Shown here in pieces: positions 45,229-53,333 of a stretch of 64,000 nt of DNA (position 1 is the first letter of the stretch; each line of letters begins with the position of its first letter). Position numbers and translations under genes: made by a program. The stretch spans positions 1-64,000 of the forward strand of contig CABHOY010000004.1 in NCBI GenBank assembly GCA_902168105.1, read 5' to 3'. Source of the DNA: an uncultured Flavihumibacter sp. Lineage in GTDB: Bacteria > Bacteroidota > Bacteroidia > Chitinophagales > Chitinophagaceae. The notes under the pieces were generated by a model. It had not been told where the DNA came from. It ran no database searches and saw nothing but the letters and a program-made list of their open reading frames with translations.

Positions 45229-46194
45229 CTAATATGGTTTTAAAATATTGTGTCCCGTTATATACCTGAATCCCTGTTCGTCTATTACTGCTATTTTTAT
45301 TCGCCCACCTACCGTCGGAAGTGTGTTTGTATATGTCTGAAAAGTTATCTCTATTTTCAAAAATAAGTAAGCCATATCAACAGCCTGCTGCAGGCTTAAC
45401 TTTGATAAAAACGCTTGCATCACCGAATCGTTTTCCTCCTCCATCAAATAGATCTTATCAACAAGTTGCTGAACATAAGTGGGAGGTAACGACTCTACAG
45501 GCAAATTGAAATCTTGTACTATTTTTTTCACTATGTAAGGGATCATCTCATATGAAGAATTACTTTCCTTCCCTAAAATCCTGTTACACATGAGATCCTG
45601 CCCTTCGCTTACTACATAACGTGTTTCGGATATTTTTTCATAACTCACATACTTCCATTCATTATTTTCAGTCCCCATTCTAACTGGGTTATGTATTACT
45701 ATTCTATAAATAATCGTTTTTTCAGTTGCAGTATCATAGTGCGTAAATAACAATATACTTCTCCCAATACGTCCCTTTGCTGCAATACATGCCCTCACCT
45801 TACAATCCATAAATTCACAAAAATCGCTGACCCTCTCCGTTACTGTTTTGTTATGATAATTCCCATCATCTTTATTAAAGGCAGCTAGTTCCTGTATTAA
45901 TTTTTCGATCGTCTTACCTCCTATCTGCGAAGCACCCGCTAATGTTATCGCAGTAAACTTATCAAACTGAAAAAGCTTTTCTGCATAGTCTGTTGTATAA
46001 GATGGTTTCTTCTTAAACAAACGGGTCATTTCATTCCTGTTAATGCTGATACCACCGCTACGTACATATCCATCTCTATTTTCGAGATAGTTCATGAAAC
46101 GTTCATAGGTTACAACCTTTTCACTAAACGTGGCCAAAGAATCGGCGACAACGGCTACGCCCTTCCTTGCAATTACTGATGCAATAAAAGTCAT
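45229..46194 (-). CDS. Proteasome beta subunit-like Ntn hydrolase with an inserted loop
   Basis: From the ATG at 46194 the protein has 321 residues. Right after Met comes Thr 2, then VIARKGVAVVADSLAT, which parallels the start of proteasome beta and HslV subunits; counted from the Thr, the Asp of ADS is residue 17, as in active subunits. Lys 73 in EKLFQFDKFTAITLAG lines up with the catalytic Lys 33 context (KKLFQID-TGMTIAG) of archaeal beta subunits, displaced by about 40 residues. A late block VGGRIKIAVIDEQGFRYI resembles the strand pair near beta C-termini. Mature N-terminal Thr would need Met removal. The protein is longer than beta subunits (about 200-230), mainly by insertions. No close relative is known to me. 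A longer frame to 46236 would hide the Thr and is rejected. Confidence 0.7.
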   Translation of the reverse strand: MTFIASVIARKGVAVVADSLATFSEKVVTYERFMNYLENRDGYVRSGGISINRNEMTRLFKKKPSYTTDYAEKLFQFDKFTAITLAGASQIGGKTIEKLIQELAAFNKDDGNYHNKTVTERVSDFCEFMDCKVRACIAAKGRIGRSILLFTHYDTATEKTIIYRIVIHNPVRMGTENNEWKYVSYEKISETRYVVSEGQDLMCNRILGKESNSSYEMIPYIVKKIVQDFNLPVESLPPTYVQQLVDKIYLMEEENDSVMQAFLSKLSLQQAVDMAYLFLKIEITFQTYTNTLPTVGGRIKIAVIDEQGFRYITGHNILKPY

Positions 46195-46362
46195 TGATTT
46201 TTGTGTTGGGTAAAACAATGGTTCCCACAAAAGCACGAATCACGAATTTATATACATCGCATCAACCAACCAAATTATTCTCTGCGTAACAGAATGATAT
46301 ACAAACTGGTAACACAATATTGTAAATCCCATATAATACAAAGCCTCTACAAATATCATAAA

Positions 46363-46402
46363 AGCAAAAAGGCTGTCCTGTTTAAAACAAGACAGCCTTT
46401 TA
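46363..46402 (-). terminator. Terminator of dsbD
   Basis: The stem AAAGGCTGTC / GACAGCCTTT with a 13-base loop is followed on the minus strand by a T-run. It separates dsbD from the proteasome-like gene downstream. Confidence 0.85.
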
Positions 46403-46419
46403 TGGTAGTATCAATAAAC

Positions 46420-48399
46420 TTATTTTCCCTTCTTAAACGCTTCCAATCCACACTTCAACCAACTTGCATACTCCTTTGCATTCGGAGTATATCCCACTGG
46501 TTTCGTTAACAGCTTCTCATCAGGACTGATCAACACGTAATAAGGTTGTGAGTTATTCACAAAATTCTCTGTCTGCATAGTTGCATACTTATCACCTATC
46601 GTTTTAATTTCCTTCTTACGACCAGTATTAGTAGTAAATAAGAACTGCTGATCTTCCGGTAATAATTTCCTGTCATCCACATACAATGACACCAGGATAT
46701 AATCTTCCTCTATCAACGATTTTACCTGCTCATCCGGCCATACATTCTCTTCCATTTTGCGGCAGTTCACACAAGCCCATCCTGTAAAATCTATCAGGAT
46801 CGGTTTGTTCTGTTCTTTCGCCAATTTCAGTGCGGCTTCATAATCATTCACTACATTCGCCTCTACTCCTTTAGCTGCATTCTTGTAAATACTATAGCTT
46901 AAAGGCGGCGGGAAACCACTGATCAGTTTACGGTTAGCGTACTTTGTATTGGTTACTCCTGGTAACAGATACAAGGTCGCAGCAAGGAAGAGCAGAGCCA
47001 GTATCCAACGGGTAGGACTGATCTTTTTCAATGGTGAATCGTGCGGGAAACGGATCTTACCCAACAGGTACAACACGATGAGGAAACCACAGATGATCCA
47101 CACTGCAAAGAAGATCTCACGTTTTACCAATCCCCAGTGCGTTACCAGGTCGGCATTGGAGAGGAACTTAATTGCCATTGCTACTTCGATAAACCCTAAT
47201 ACCACTTTCACAGATGTCAGCCATCCGCCGGATTTAGGTAAGGATTTCAACATGTTAGGGAACATGGCGAATAATGCGAAAGGCAATGCCAGTGCAAATC
47301 CGAAACCAGCCATACCAACCGTCAGCTGCATAGCACCTCCATCGGTTGATAAGGAACCTGCCAGCAGAGATCCCAGAATGGGGCCTGTACACGAGAAGGA
47401 TACCAGTGCCAGTGTCAACGCCATGAAGAAAATACCAATTATCCCGCCTACGCTCGTTTTTGCATCTACCTTACTGGCGAGACCACTTGGTAGTGTGATC
47501 TCAAAAAAGCCAAAGAACGAAATGGCAAACACAATGAAGATCACGAAGAAGATCACGTTTAACCATACGTTAGTAGAAATATTATTCAGGATCTCAGGAT
47601 CCAGTGTGTCAAGAAAATGGAATGGTAAGCTTAACAACACATAGATCAGGAAAATGAAGAACCCATAAATGCTGGCATTCATCACACCTGTCTTCTTGTC
47701 TTCCGATTTCTTGGTGAAGAAGGATACCGTCAATGGGATCATTGGGAACACACAAGGCGTCAGCAATGCAATAAAACCGCCGATCACTCCCAGGATAAAC
47801 AATCCCCAGAGACTTTTTTTAGCAGTTCCTTCTTCCCCACCACAGCTATTCACAGGATGATCTTTCTCGATCGCGGTACGTTTCAGTGTTTGTCCGCCGG
47901 TGGCAGATTCCTGCAATCCTGCTGCTACATTCACCAGATCACCGTTGGCATCCACGTTAAAGCGGAACTTCACTTCTTCCGGTCCTACAACTTCATCACC
48001 TTTTAGCGCCATGTAGTTTACAGCTCCTTCCAGTTTAGTAACGGGACCATTTAATTTTATGGCTACCAGGAGAGATACCTGGTTTTCGAAGTATTTGATC
48101 TCGGTATTATCAAATAATGGTTCAGGCGCCTTCTTCAGTTCTCCTTCTTCCGTGATCCCCGTTACTGTGGCAATACTATCGACCACTACACGGGTATTCG
48201 GCTCATCATCTTTCATTGTGGTGGAGAACAGTTTCCAATCTTTCTCTACAGTACCTTTCAGATGTAATATATATTCATGTTCACCCTTTTTTTCCGCTGT
48301 GTATTCCCACTTGGCAACAGCAGCCGGTGCAGGATTTTCCTGCGCTCTGACAGCAAATACGGCGGTGATAAGGATAATGAACGTAAGCAAGTGCTTCAT
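46420..48399 (-). CDS. dsbD: Thiol:disulfide interchange protein DsbD
   Basis: From the ATG at 48399 the protein has 659 residues. Order: signal peptide (ending AVRAQ); an N-terminal alpha-type immunoglobulin-like domain (about 25-160); a transmembrane region with eight helices and the two active Cys in GFIALLTPCVFPMIPLTVSFF and VSFSCTGPILG (about 215-470); and a C-terminal thioredoxin domain with FTGWACVNCRKMEE (about 535-548). It moves electrons from the cytosol to periplasmic proteins. A frame extension to 48468 runs into the hairpin upstream and is rejected. The neighbouring gene encodes a second, single alpha domain. Confidence 0.93.
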   Translation of the reverse strand: MKHLLTFIILITAVFAVRAQENPAPAAVAKWEYTAEKKGEHEYILHLKGTVEKDWKLFSTTMKDDEPNTRVVVDSIATVTGITEEGELKKAPEPLFDNTEIKYFENQVSLLVAIKLNGPVTKLEGAVNYMALKGDEVVGPEEVKFRFNVDANGDLVNVAAGLQESATGGQTLKRTAIEKDHPVNSCGGEEGTAKKSLWGLFILGVIGGFIALLTPCVFPMIPLTVSFFTKKSEDKKTGVMNASIYGFFIFLIYVLLSLPFHFLDTLDPEILNNISTNVWLNVIFFVIFIVFAISFFGFFEITLPSGLASKVDAKTSVGGIIGIFFMALTLALVSFSCTGPILGSLLAGSLSTDGGAMQLTVGMAGFGFALALPFALFAMFPNMLKSLPKSGGWLTSVKVVLGFIEVAMAIKFLSNADLVTHWGLVKREIFFAVWIICGFLIVLYLLGKIRFPHDSPLKKISPTRWILALLFLAATLYLLPGVTNTKYANRKLISGFPPPLSYSIYKNAAKGVEANVVNDYEAALKLAKEQNKPILIDFTGWACVNCRKMEENVWPDEQVKSLIEEDYILVSLYVDDRKLLPEDQQFLFTTNTGRKKEIKTIGDKYATMQTENFVNNSQPYYVLISPDEKLLTKPVGYTPNAKEYASWLKCGLEAFKKGK

Positions 48400-48442
48400 A
48401 TAAATAATAGGCTTTAAAGACTTCTGACTATTCCAAATAATA

Positions 48443-48465
48443 AACGAGTCCCCTGGGAACTCGTT
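48443..48465 (-). terminator. Weak hairpin between the alpha-domain gene and dsbD
   Basis: AACGAGT / ACTCGTT arms surround a CCCAGGGG-type loop on the minus strand, followed by TTATTATTT. It may lower read-through into dsbD; the T-run is interrupted, so this is tentative. Confidence 0.4.
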
Positions 48466-48513
48466 CATTATTTCTGTTTACCGGCCGGATGGATCATCAT
48501 CCGTAGTAATTAA

Positions 48514-48969
48514 TTATTTTCCTCCTACGCTGATAGCGAATTCCACTTCTTTCGGCGGCAGGCATTGGTGATCATCGCAGACCATGAATTCTACACTGCC
48601 CTTTACTTTAGTGGCAGCCTTTCCTTTAACGGTCACTTTCTGCACGAAATCCACCTGGTTTTCGTAGTATTTCAGTTCGGAATCAAAGTTCTTATCGAAT
48701 GCCTTATGCAGTTTACCTACTTCACGGATCTTACCTACAGGTACCACCAATGGATTCTTAGTCAGTTTGAAAGTAGTTGGTACCGGGCCTTCACCTGCTT
48801 CCTGTGCGTACAGGTGCCACTTACTTTCTACGGTAGCTGTCATGTGCAGTTCATAGGTAGTAGCGTCGATCTTCTTGGCGGTAAAATCCCATTTTACCGG
48901 GTTTTCTATCTGCGCACTTGCCAGTATTGGCAACGCAAACAGTAAAACTGCTGTCAGTAATTTTTTCAT
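48514..48969 (-). CDS. Periplasmic DsbD alpha-domain protein
   Basis: A 151-residue exported protein: signal peptide (about 1-19, ending LPILASAQ) followed by one immunoglobulin-like domain that resembles the N-terminal part of the adjacent DsbD. Shared features are the opening with [13 protein letters not shown]...[18 protein letters not shown] and the motif [15 protein letters not shown] (DsbD has KYFENQVSLLVAI). Near the end it has the pair [14 protein letters not shown], where two Cys four residues apart could form a redox pair, as in the DsbD alpha domain. It is read with dsbD and may be its periplasmic partner. Confidence 0.82.
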   Translation of the reverse strand: MKKLLTAVLLFALPILASAQIENPVKWDFTAKKIDATTYELHMTATVESKWHLYAQEAGEGPVPTTFKLTKNPLVVPVGKIREVGKLHKAFDKNFDSELKYYENQVDFVQKVTVKGKAATKVKGSVEFMVCDDHQCLPPKEVEFAISVGGK

Positions 48970-49032
48970 GCTAGATTTTTTAACTGGTTGGTTGGCTCGA
49001 TTTTTAAATATTAGTGGCTATTCCACCAAAGA

Positions 49033-49725
49033 TCAATTGTTATTGATAAGGCTCTGGAAAATAAGCTGGCCATCGGTATTACCCAACACTGAGCTGGTTG
49101 CCCTCTCAGGGTGTGGCATCATACCGAATACGTTACGTTCCTTGTTGCAAATGCCGGCAATGTTACGCAGCGCTCCATTTGGATTAGCGGCATCTACCAC
49201 ATTACCAAACTCGTCGCAGTAACGGAAAAGCACCTGATTGTTAGCAAACAGGCTTTCCAGCGTAGCATCATCCGCATAGTAGCGGCCTTCGCCATGTGCT
49301 ACCGGGATCTTCAGAGCACGACCAGTTACATCTTTTGTCAGGGCTGCAGATGTATTTTCACTTTTCAGGAATACATTCTTACATACGAACTGCTGATGAC
49401 CATTCTGCAACAAAGCACCTGGCAGCAGGCCTGCCTCACACAGGATCTGGAAACCATTACATACGCCAATCACACGGCCACCTTTATTGGCAAACTCAAT
49501 AACGCTCTGCATCATAGGGCTAAAGCGGGCGATAGCGCCACAACGCAGGTAATCCCCATAAGAAAAGCCACCTGGCAGTACAATACAGTCTTCTTTAGTG
49601 AACTTGCTCAGGTCAGAGTCTTTGTGCCACAGCTCAATTACCTCCTGCCCAAGATCATTGCGCAGAGAATCGATCATATCATGATCACAGTTAGAGCCCG
49701 GAAAGGTGACAACGCCAAATTTCAT
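49033..49725 (-). CDS. purQ: Phosphoribosylformylglycinamidine synthase, glutaminase subunit
   Basis: A 230-residue cytosolic glutamine amidotransferase that supplies ammonia for the fourth step of purine synthesis together with PurL. It opens with [15 protein letters not shown]; the catalytic Cys is in [17 protein letters not shown] (about residues 83-99), and the His/Glu pair is in MMPHPERA (about 205-212). HGEGRYYAD is also conserved. This is the small PurQ type found in organisms with a separate PurL. No pur genes are adjacent. It has a candidate -7 element at 49826-49833. Confidence 0.96.
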   Translation of the reverse strand: MKFGVVTFPGSNCDHDMIDSLRNDLGQEVIELWHKDSDLSKFTKEDCIVLPGGFSYGDYLRCGAIARFSPMMQSVIEFANKGGRVIGVCNGFQILCEAGLLPGALLQNGHQQFVCKNVFLKSENTSAALTKDVTGRALKIPVAHGEGRYYADDATLESLFANNQVLFRYCDEFGNVVDAANPNGALRNIAGICNKERNVFGMMPHPERATSSVLGNTDGQLIFQSLINNN

Positions 49726-49825
49726 GTTTAATTTATTGAAGGTTACGGTCTAAAATATTATTCATGCTTCTATCCGGCAGAGATAATAGCTGTTGGACCA
49801 TTAGTCGAAATTACCGGAAAAGGCA

Positions 49826-49833
49826 CAAAATTA
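49826..49833 (-). promoter_or_regulatory. Candidate -7 element of purQ
   Basis: Minus-strand TAATTTTG matches TAnnTTTG about 100 bp upstream of purQ. No good TTTG is present 19 bp upstream of it, so this is weak support. Confidence 0.3.
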
Positions 49834-49895
49834 CTACGCCGTCCGCACATTTCCATAGCCGTTCGTCCGGTTTTAACAAAACCCGTACAATCCAG

Positions 49896-50879
49896 CTAGT
49901 TTTTGCTGAAATACTGCATTATAATGACATAGGCCAATGTCAGGATGTGAACAACGTTGGCTACCGTATTATTGATGATCGACCAATATGCGTTTGCAAC
50001 AAACAGGGAAAGCGGCAAAATAGCCAGTACCCAGTAGGCAGGCGAGAAATGAACATTAAAAAGGGGAACGATCATCGCCACGAACACGTACACGATCAAT
50101 ACGCTCCAGATCTTACGGCCCTGTATCAGCATCTTTTTGAGCGTACGCTGCAGCAACAACCATCCGAGTATGAAGAAGAAGAGACTTATCGCCACAGCTC
50201 CCCATATCTTATAGTGGTTAATAAAAGGTATTTCAAGGCCTATCTTGGGAATTTTAGCAAATAATGCCCACTGGTCTGTCAGGAACAGGTAAGTTCCCAA
50301 AAGGTAGATCGGGCAGATCAGGCCCAGCAGGGCGATGATCCATTCCGCCAAACGGAACGGGCGCATAATGAGCAGACTTAACCACAATAACAGGCAAAAT
50401 ATTGTCGCAGGGAAGTAAAACAGTCCGCATACTCCCAGGGCAAACCCGATATTGAATACCACATCACGGGCCGAAGTACGGGTATATAACAGGGTAATAC
50501 TGGAAAATACCCACAACATGACCAGATTAACCAGTAAAGCAGGGGAAAATATGTTCCAACCCTGGTACAGGGAGGTAAAAAGTATATAGCTCATTGCCGG
50601 CAGATAGGTCGGCTTTGAAAATAATCGTTGATGATTGACAATCTTAGTTACCAGCAGCGCCTGCAACAATAACAACAGTACAGCCAGCGAAGTGAACAGG
50701 AAAGGGCTCTTGCCAAATGCCATTTCCATCCATTTAACGAGCAGGTCGTATAACAACCCTTCATTACCGTCTGACAGGAAGGTAGACGGATGGATCAGGT
50801 AATAGAATTTTACCAGGAGCGTATATATCAACAGCAACAGTACCGTAAGCGGGTTGCCTGAGCGGAAAAACTTTACCAC
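49896..50879 (-). CDS. DUF6427 family membrane protein
   Basis: A 327-residue inner-membrane protein with about nine hydrophobic segments, starting MVKFFRSGNPLTVLLLLIYT. The N-terminal region with RSGNP and the PSTFLSDGNEGLLYD loop are features of DUF6427 proteins found across Bacteroidota. Function is unknown; the all-helical layout is reminiscent of membrane glycosyltransferase-like or cell-shape proteins but no motif proves it. It has its own good promoter (50915-50945). Confidence 0.82.
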   Translation of the reverse strand: MVKFFRSGNPLTVLLLLIYTLLVKFYYLIHPSTFLSDGNEGLLYDLLVKWMEMAFGKSPFLFTSLAVLLLLLQALLVTKIVNHQRLFSKPTYLPAMSYILFTSLYQGWNIFSPALLVNLVMLWVFSSITLLYTRTSARDVVFNIGFALGVCGLFYFPATIFCLLLWLSLLIMRPFRLAEWIIALLGLICPIYLLGTYLFLTDQWALFAKIPKIGLEIPFINHYKIWGAVAISLFFFILGWLLLQRTLKKMLIQGRKIWSVLIVYVFVAMIVPLFNVHFSPAYWVLAILPLSLFVANAYWSIINNTVANVVHILTLAYVIIMQYFSKN

Positions 50880-50914
50880 AATATGAATTCTCTTTTCAAC
50901 TTTTGAAAGCGTTC

Positions 50915-50945
50915 CAAAGGTATTTTAAAGCAGGAGAAAATCAAA
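50915..50945 (-). promoter_or_regulatory. Bacteroidota-type promoter of the DUF6427 gene
   Basis: Minus strand: TTTG (50942-50945), a 19 bp spacer and TACCTTTG (50915-50922), an exact consensus match. The predicted leader is about 29 nt. Confidence 0.75.
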
Positions 50946-50998
50946 ATATTATGAAAACCATGAATAATTAACCTATCAGGTCCCTTTCATCAGGTGCG

Positions 50999-51066
50999 AC
51001 TACGCTTTATACATGCCTTATACACGACGCATACATGACGTATACATGACGTATGGGTGGACTTCT
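50999..51066. repeat. Dispersed repeat, inverted relative to the copies at 12.4 kb
   Basis: The block starts GACTACGCTTTATACATG and ends GGGTGGACTT. It is the reverse complement, with changes, of the core in the 12385-12582 repeat (which has AAGTCCACCC at one end and AAAGCGTAC at the other). Between these ends, the units TATACATGACG and ATACACGACGC repeat in a degenerate 10-11 base pattern. It lies in the 582 bp gap between the DUF6427 gene and the IS110 element. Confidence 0.7.
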
Positions 51067-51149
51067 ATGTTGTAAACCTAATATTACGGGATATTTTTTT
51101 CGCCTTTATTTTGGCCATCAATGTTTGAAACCCTGCCGGGATGGGGTAA

Positions 51150-51180
51150 GGGGAATGGCGCGGCAGCAGCGCCATTCCCC
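51150..51180. repeat. Perfect inverted repeat near the IS110 element
   Basis: Twelve-base arms (GGGGAATGGCGC and its complement) flank the loop GGCAGCA. No T-run follows, so it is not an obvious terminator. It resembles REP-type palindromes that IS110 elements sometimes target, but I could not confirm an insertion site. Confidence 0.6.
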
Positions 51181-51279
51181 TGTCTAAAGAGTTTTATCCG
51201 GTAATCTGTTTTTAGAACTATAAAAGCTCCTCATCGTCATCTTTCAATGAACGTCAGACATCTAACCTATAAAATAGAC

Positions 51280-51461
51280 TTCTCTTAGCAGACATTGTGA
51301 TTAAACAAGCTGCAATTTGGTATTAATTTCTACAGGATGCCAGTTGCAAACTTGACAAGAGCAGTCCAGGGCACCGAAGGTGCAACGGCTGCAGTCCACC
51401 CACTGCATACGCTGGCATAAATGTGTTTTTATAGGTTTTATTTTACTATTCTATTACCTGT
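51280..51461 (-). ncRNA. Possible IS110 bridge (seek) RNA region
   Basis: IS110-family recombinases are guided by a structured RNA encoded in the element's non-coding end (established for several members). This 3' flank contains a GCACC-GAA-GGTGC hairpin at about 51370-51382 and the direct repeat GCAGTCCA (about 51361 and 51391). Only the position and these small structures support the call; no family model was run. Confidence 0.25.
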
Positions 51462-52538
51462 TTAGACTATCAATCTGGTTACATAAGCTTGCTGTTTATA
51501 TAGAACTGCTCTGATTCTTGCCAGTAGCTTACGAGTAACCTTGATGATGGCCTTATTCGTATTCATTCTGGGAAGCAGGGACTTATAATATAGCAGCAGA
51601 ACAGGATCTTTACGAATGGCCATCCACGCACATTCAATAATCATATGCTTGATAGTAGCATTGCCTCTTCTGCTTATACCTGTAATCCGGTCATGATCTC
51701 CACTGCTATAACTGTTAGGACTTAATCCACAAAAACTGCAAAGCCGGTCTAAATTCTTGAATCGATGCATGTCACCTATCTCAGTCAGAAATGTCATAGC
51801 CGTTAGGCGGCCAATAGCCGGAATGGAAGTTAGTAAACTTACCTGTTGGACATAAGTTGAGGAATCGGCTAGCTGTCGTATCTGTTGGAGGAGGTTTTGT
51901 TGTTGCTGAACAAGGAATTGAAGCTCCGAGATCCATGTCTGTAATGTAGCTTTGGATGAATGACTACTAATTGGTAACTCAGTCAACCAGTCCAGCATAG
52001 CCCGGGACCACCGTGCTTTACGCCACTGTTCAGGAAGCACGAAGCCGTTAAATTTAAGAAACGCTTTGATACGATTTTTAACCATCGTTGTATCTGTCAC
52101 TAGACGGGCTCTTGCGCGAAGAAGTTCTCTATCAGCCTGTTGGCTAATGCTGGGAATATGAATTCCATTCAATACACGATTTTTAAGACCTTTTGCTAAT
52201 CTTCTGCTATCGATACGGTCCGTCTTTCGTTTGCGCTCTTTATCACTGGCAGGAACATCAACCGGGTGTACCACCTGGCAATTAATACCTGCCGCTGCTA
52301 GTGCCCTTTGAATAACGAACCCGCTAAAACCTGCTTCATAAGCAACTTCAATATCAGCCTGCGGGTAATAATGATGTAGCCAGTTCAACAGTTGATCGAT
52401 GTCTGCTCTCTGAGTAAAGGTTTTAAGCTCAAACTCTTCGCTGTACACACTCACTGTCCAGCTATTAACATGAACATCAAGCCCTACGTAGAGCTTTTGT
52501 CCACTAAATGTGTTAACTTTAAGTGACTTCTCTAACAT
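51462..52538 (-). CDS. IS110-family transposase
   Basis: A 358-residue DEDD recombinase. The N-terminal RuvC-like domain shows YVGLDVHVNSWTVSV (first Asp, about residue 20), EVAYEAGFSGF (Glu) and KTDRIDSRRLAKGLKNR (two Asp). The C-terminal Tnp domain has LTSIPAIGRLTAMTFLTEIG and FCGLSPNSYSSGD with the catalytic Ser, then ISRRGNATIKHM. Length is normal and no stop or frameshift is visible, so the element may be active. The copy appears intact; neighbouring genes are not interrupted. Confidence 0.93.
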   Translation of the reverse strand: MLEKSLKVNTFSGQKLYVGLDVHVNSWTVSVYSEEFELKTFTQRADIDQLLNWLHHYYPQADIEVAYEAGFSGFVIQRALAAAGINCQVVHPVDVPASDKERKRKTDRIDSRRLAKGLKNRVLNGIHIPSISQQADRELLRARARLVTDTTMVKNRIKAFLKFNGFVLPEQWRKARWSRAMLDWLTELPISSHSSKATLQTWISELQFLVQQQQNLLQQIRQLADSSTYVQQVSLLTSIPAIGRLTAMTFLTEIGDMHRFKNLDRLCSFCGLSPNSYSSGDHDRITGISRRGNATIKHMIIECAWMAIRKDPVLLLYYKSLLPRMNTNKAIIKVTRKLLARIRAVLYKQQAYVTRLIV

Positions 52539-52626
52539 GGCTTTGGGATTTTTAGTAAAGTTAATTTACTGCATATCCCGAAGCCTTCGTGTTTACAAAC
52601 ATACCAACTCGAACCGGAAAAAAAGG

Positions 52627-53256
52627 TCATTCGGCCTCCCCGGTCTCCCCCTCCGGCGTCACCACGTCAATCCTGTCGATCAGCAAACGGTCCCCCTGGA
52701 TGACAAAGTCGATCCGGAGGGTATAAACGATAGTAACATCTATTGAAGCCCCGTTTTCAGTTTCCGTATAATTGCTGAAGGTAGCTTCGCTGAAATTTGA
52801 AATGTCTTCTTCATATTCCTGGCTCAGCAGGATCAGGTCGGCATCAAATCCATAAGGAGACGCCGTCCGGACGCTATCCTGCCGGATCTTACCTGCACAA
52901 AGCTGAAAATAGGCCTTTTTGTCCTCGACGTAGTCCTGGGTGAAAATGCCGGAATTGGCCAGAATACGGAGATAAGCTGCAGTGCTGTCAAAATTGACGG
53001 CGTACCTGCCCGTGTCTTCTACCCCGGAGTTATCCACCAACTGGATATCCACCAGTGAATCTACCCGGGTGGCATACCAATCGAAGAAATCCCGCACCTT
53101 TTCCTCAAGTACCGGCTGGTTGACCTCCGGACTGACGGTGCCCTTAAAATATGTTCTGGCTGAAGGGGGCTCCTGGTCCCTGTGAAAACCGATCAGGCTA
53201 CAAGCGCTGACCATTAGCGTAATCCCAAGCAGGAAGAGGTTTCTTTCTCTTTTCAT
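52627..53256 (-). CDS. Uncharacterised lipoprotein
   Basis: From the ATG at 53256 the protein has 209 residues. It has a lipoprotein signal (RNLFLLGITLMVSACSLIGF; Cys about 19). The mature part opens with a short charged linker, then VRDFFDWYATRVDSL, GRYAVNFDSTAAYLRIL and, near the C-terminus, DVTIVYTLRIDFVIQGDRLLIDRIDV; the late strand pair resembles NTF2/DUF3828-like lipoproteins, but the match is not certain. Its start lies 77 bp from the end of the upstream TPR gene. A longer frame adds 14 residues before the signal and is not used. Confidence 0.7.
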   Translation of the reverse strand: MKRERNLFLLGITLMVSACSLIGFHRDQEPPSARTYFKGTVSPEVNQPVLEEKVRDFFDWYATRVDSLVDIQLVDNSGVEDTGRYAVNFDSTAAYLRILANSGIFTQDYVEDKKAYFQLCAGKIRQDSVRTASPYGFDADLILLSQEYEEDISNFSEATFSNYTETENGASIDVTIVYTLRIDFVIQGDRLLIDRIDVVTPEGETGEAE

Positions 53257-53333
53257 TGTCAGATATGGTGTATAATAGCTGTTACTTTCCCTGGGCACGC
53301 TTACCCGGAACGCCCCATCATTGGCCGGGTTTG

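Larger units (their letters stand above)
51181..52600 (-). mobile_element. IS110-family insertion sequence (boundaries uncertain)
   Basis: The region holds one transposase gene (51462-52538) with about 280 bp of non-coding DNA after it and less than 90 bp before it. IS110 elements lack normal terminal repeats, so the ends cannot be placed exactly; I give the gene-free stretch between neighbours. Long non-coding DNA on the 3' side fits the IS1111 branch of the family. Confidence 0.5.

Noticed and set aside
46949..47644. 231-codon plus-strand frame opposite dsbD
   Set aside because: It lies entirely over the dsbD membrane domain on the other strand and has no start context or motif; it reflects codon bias.
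49764..50264. 166-codon plus-strand frame opposite the DUF6427 gene
   Set aside because: Antisense shadow of a well-supported gene, with no recognisable product.
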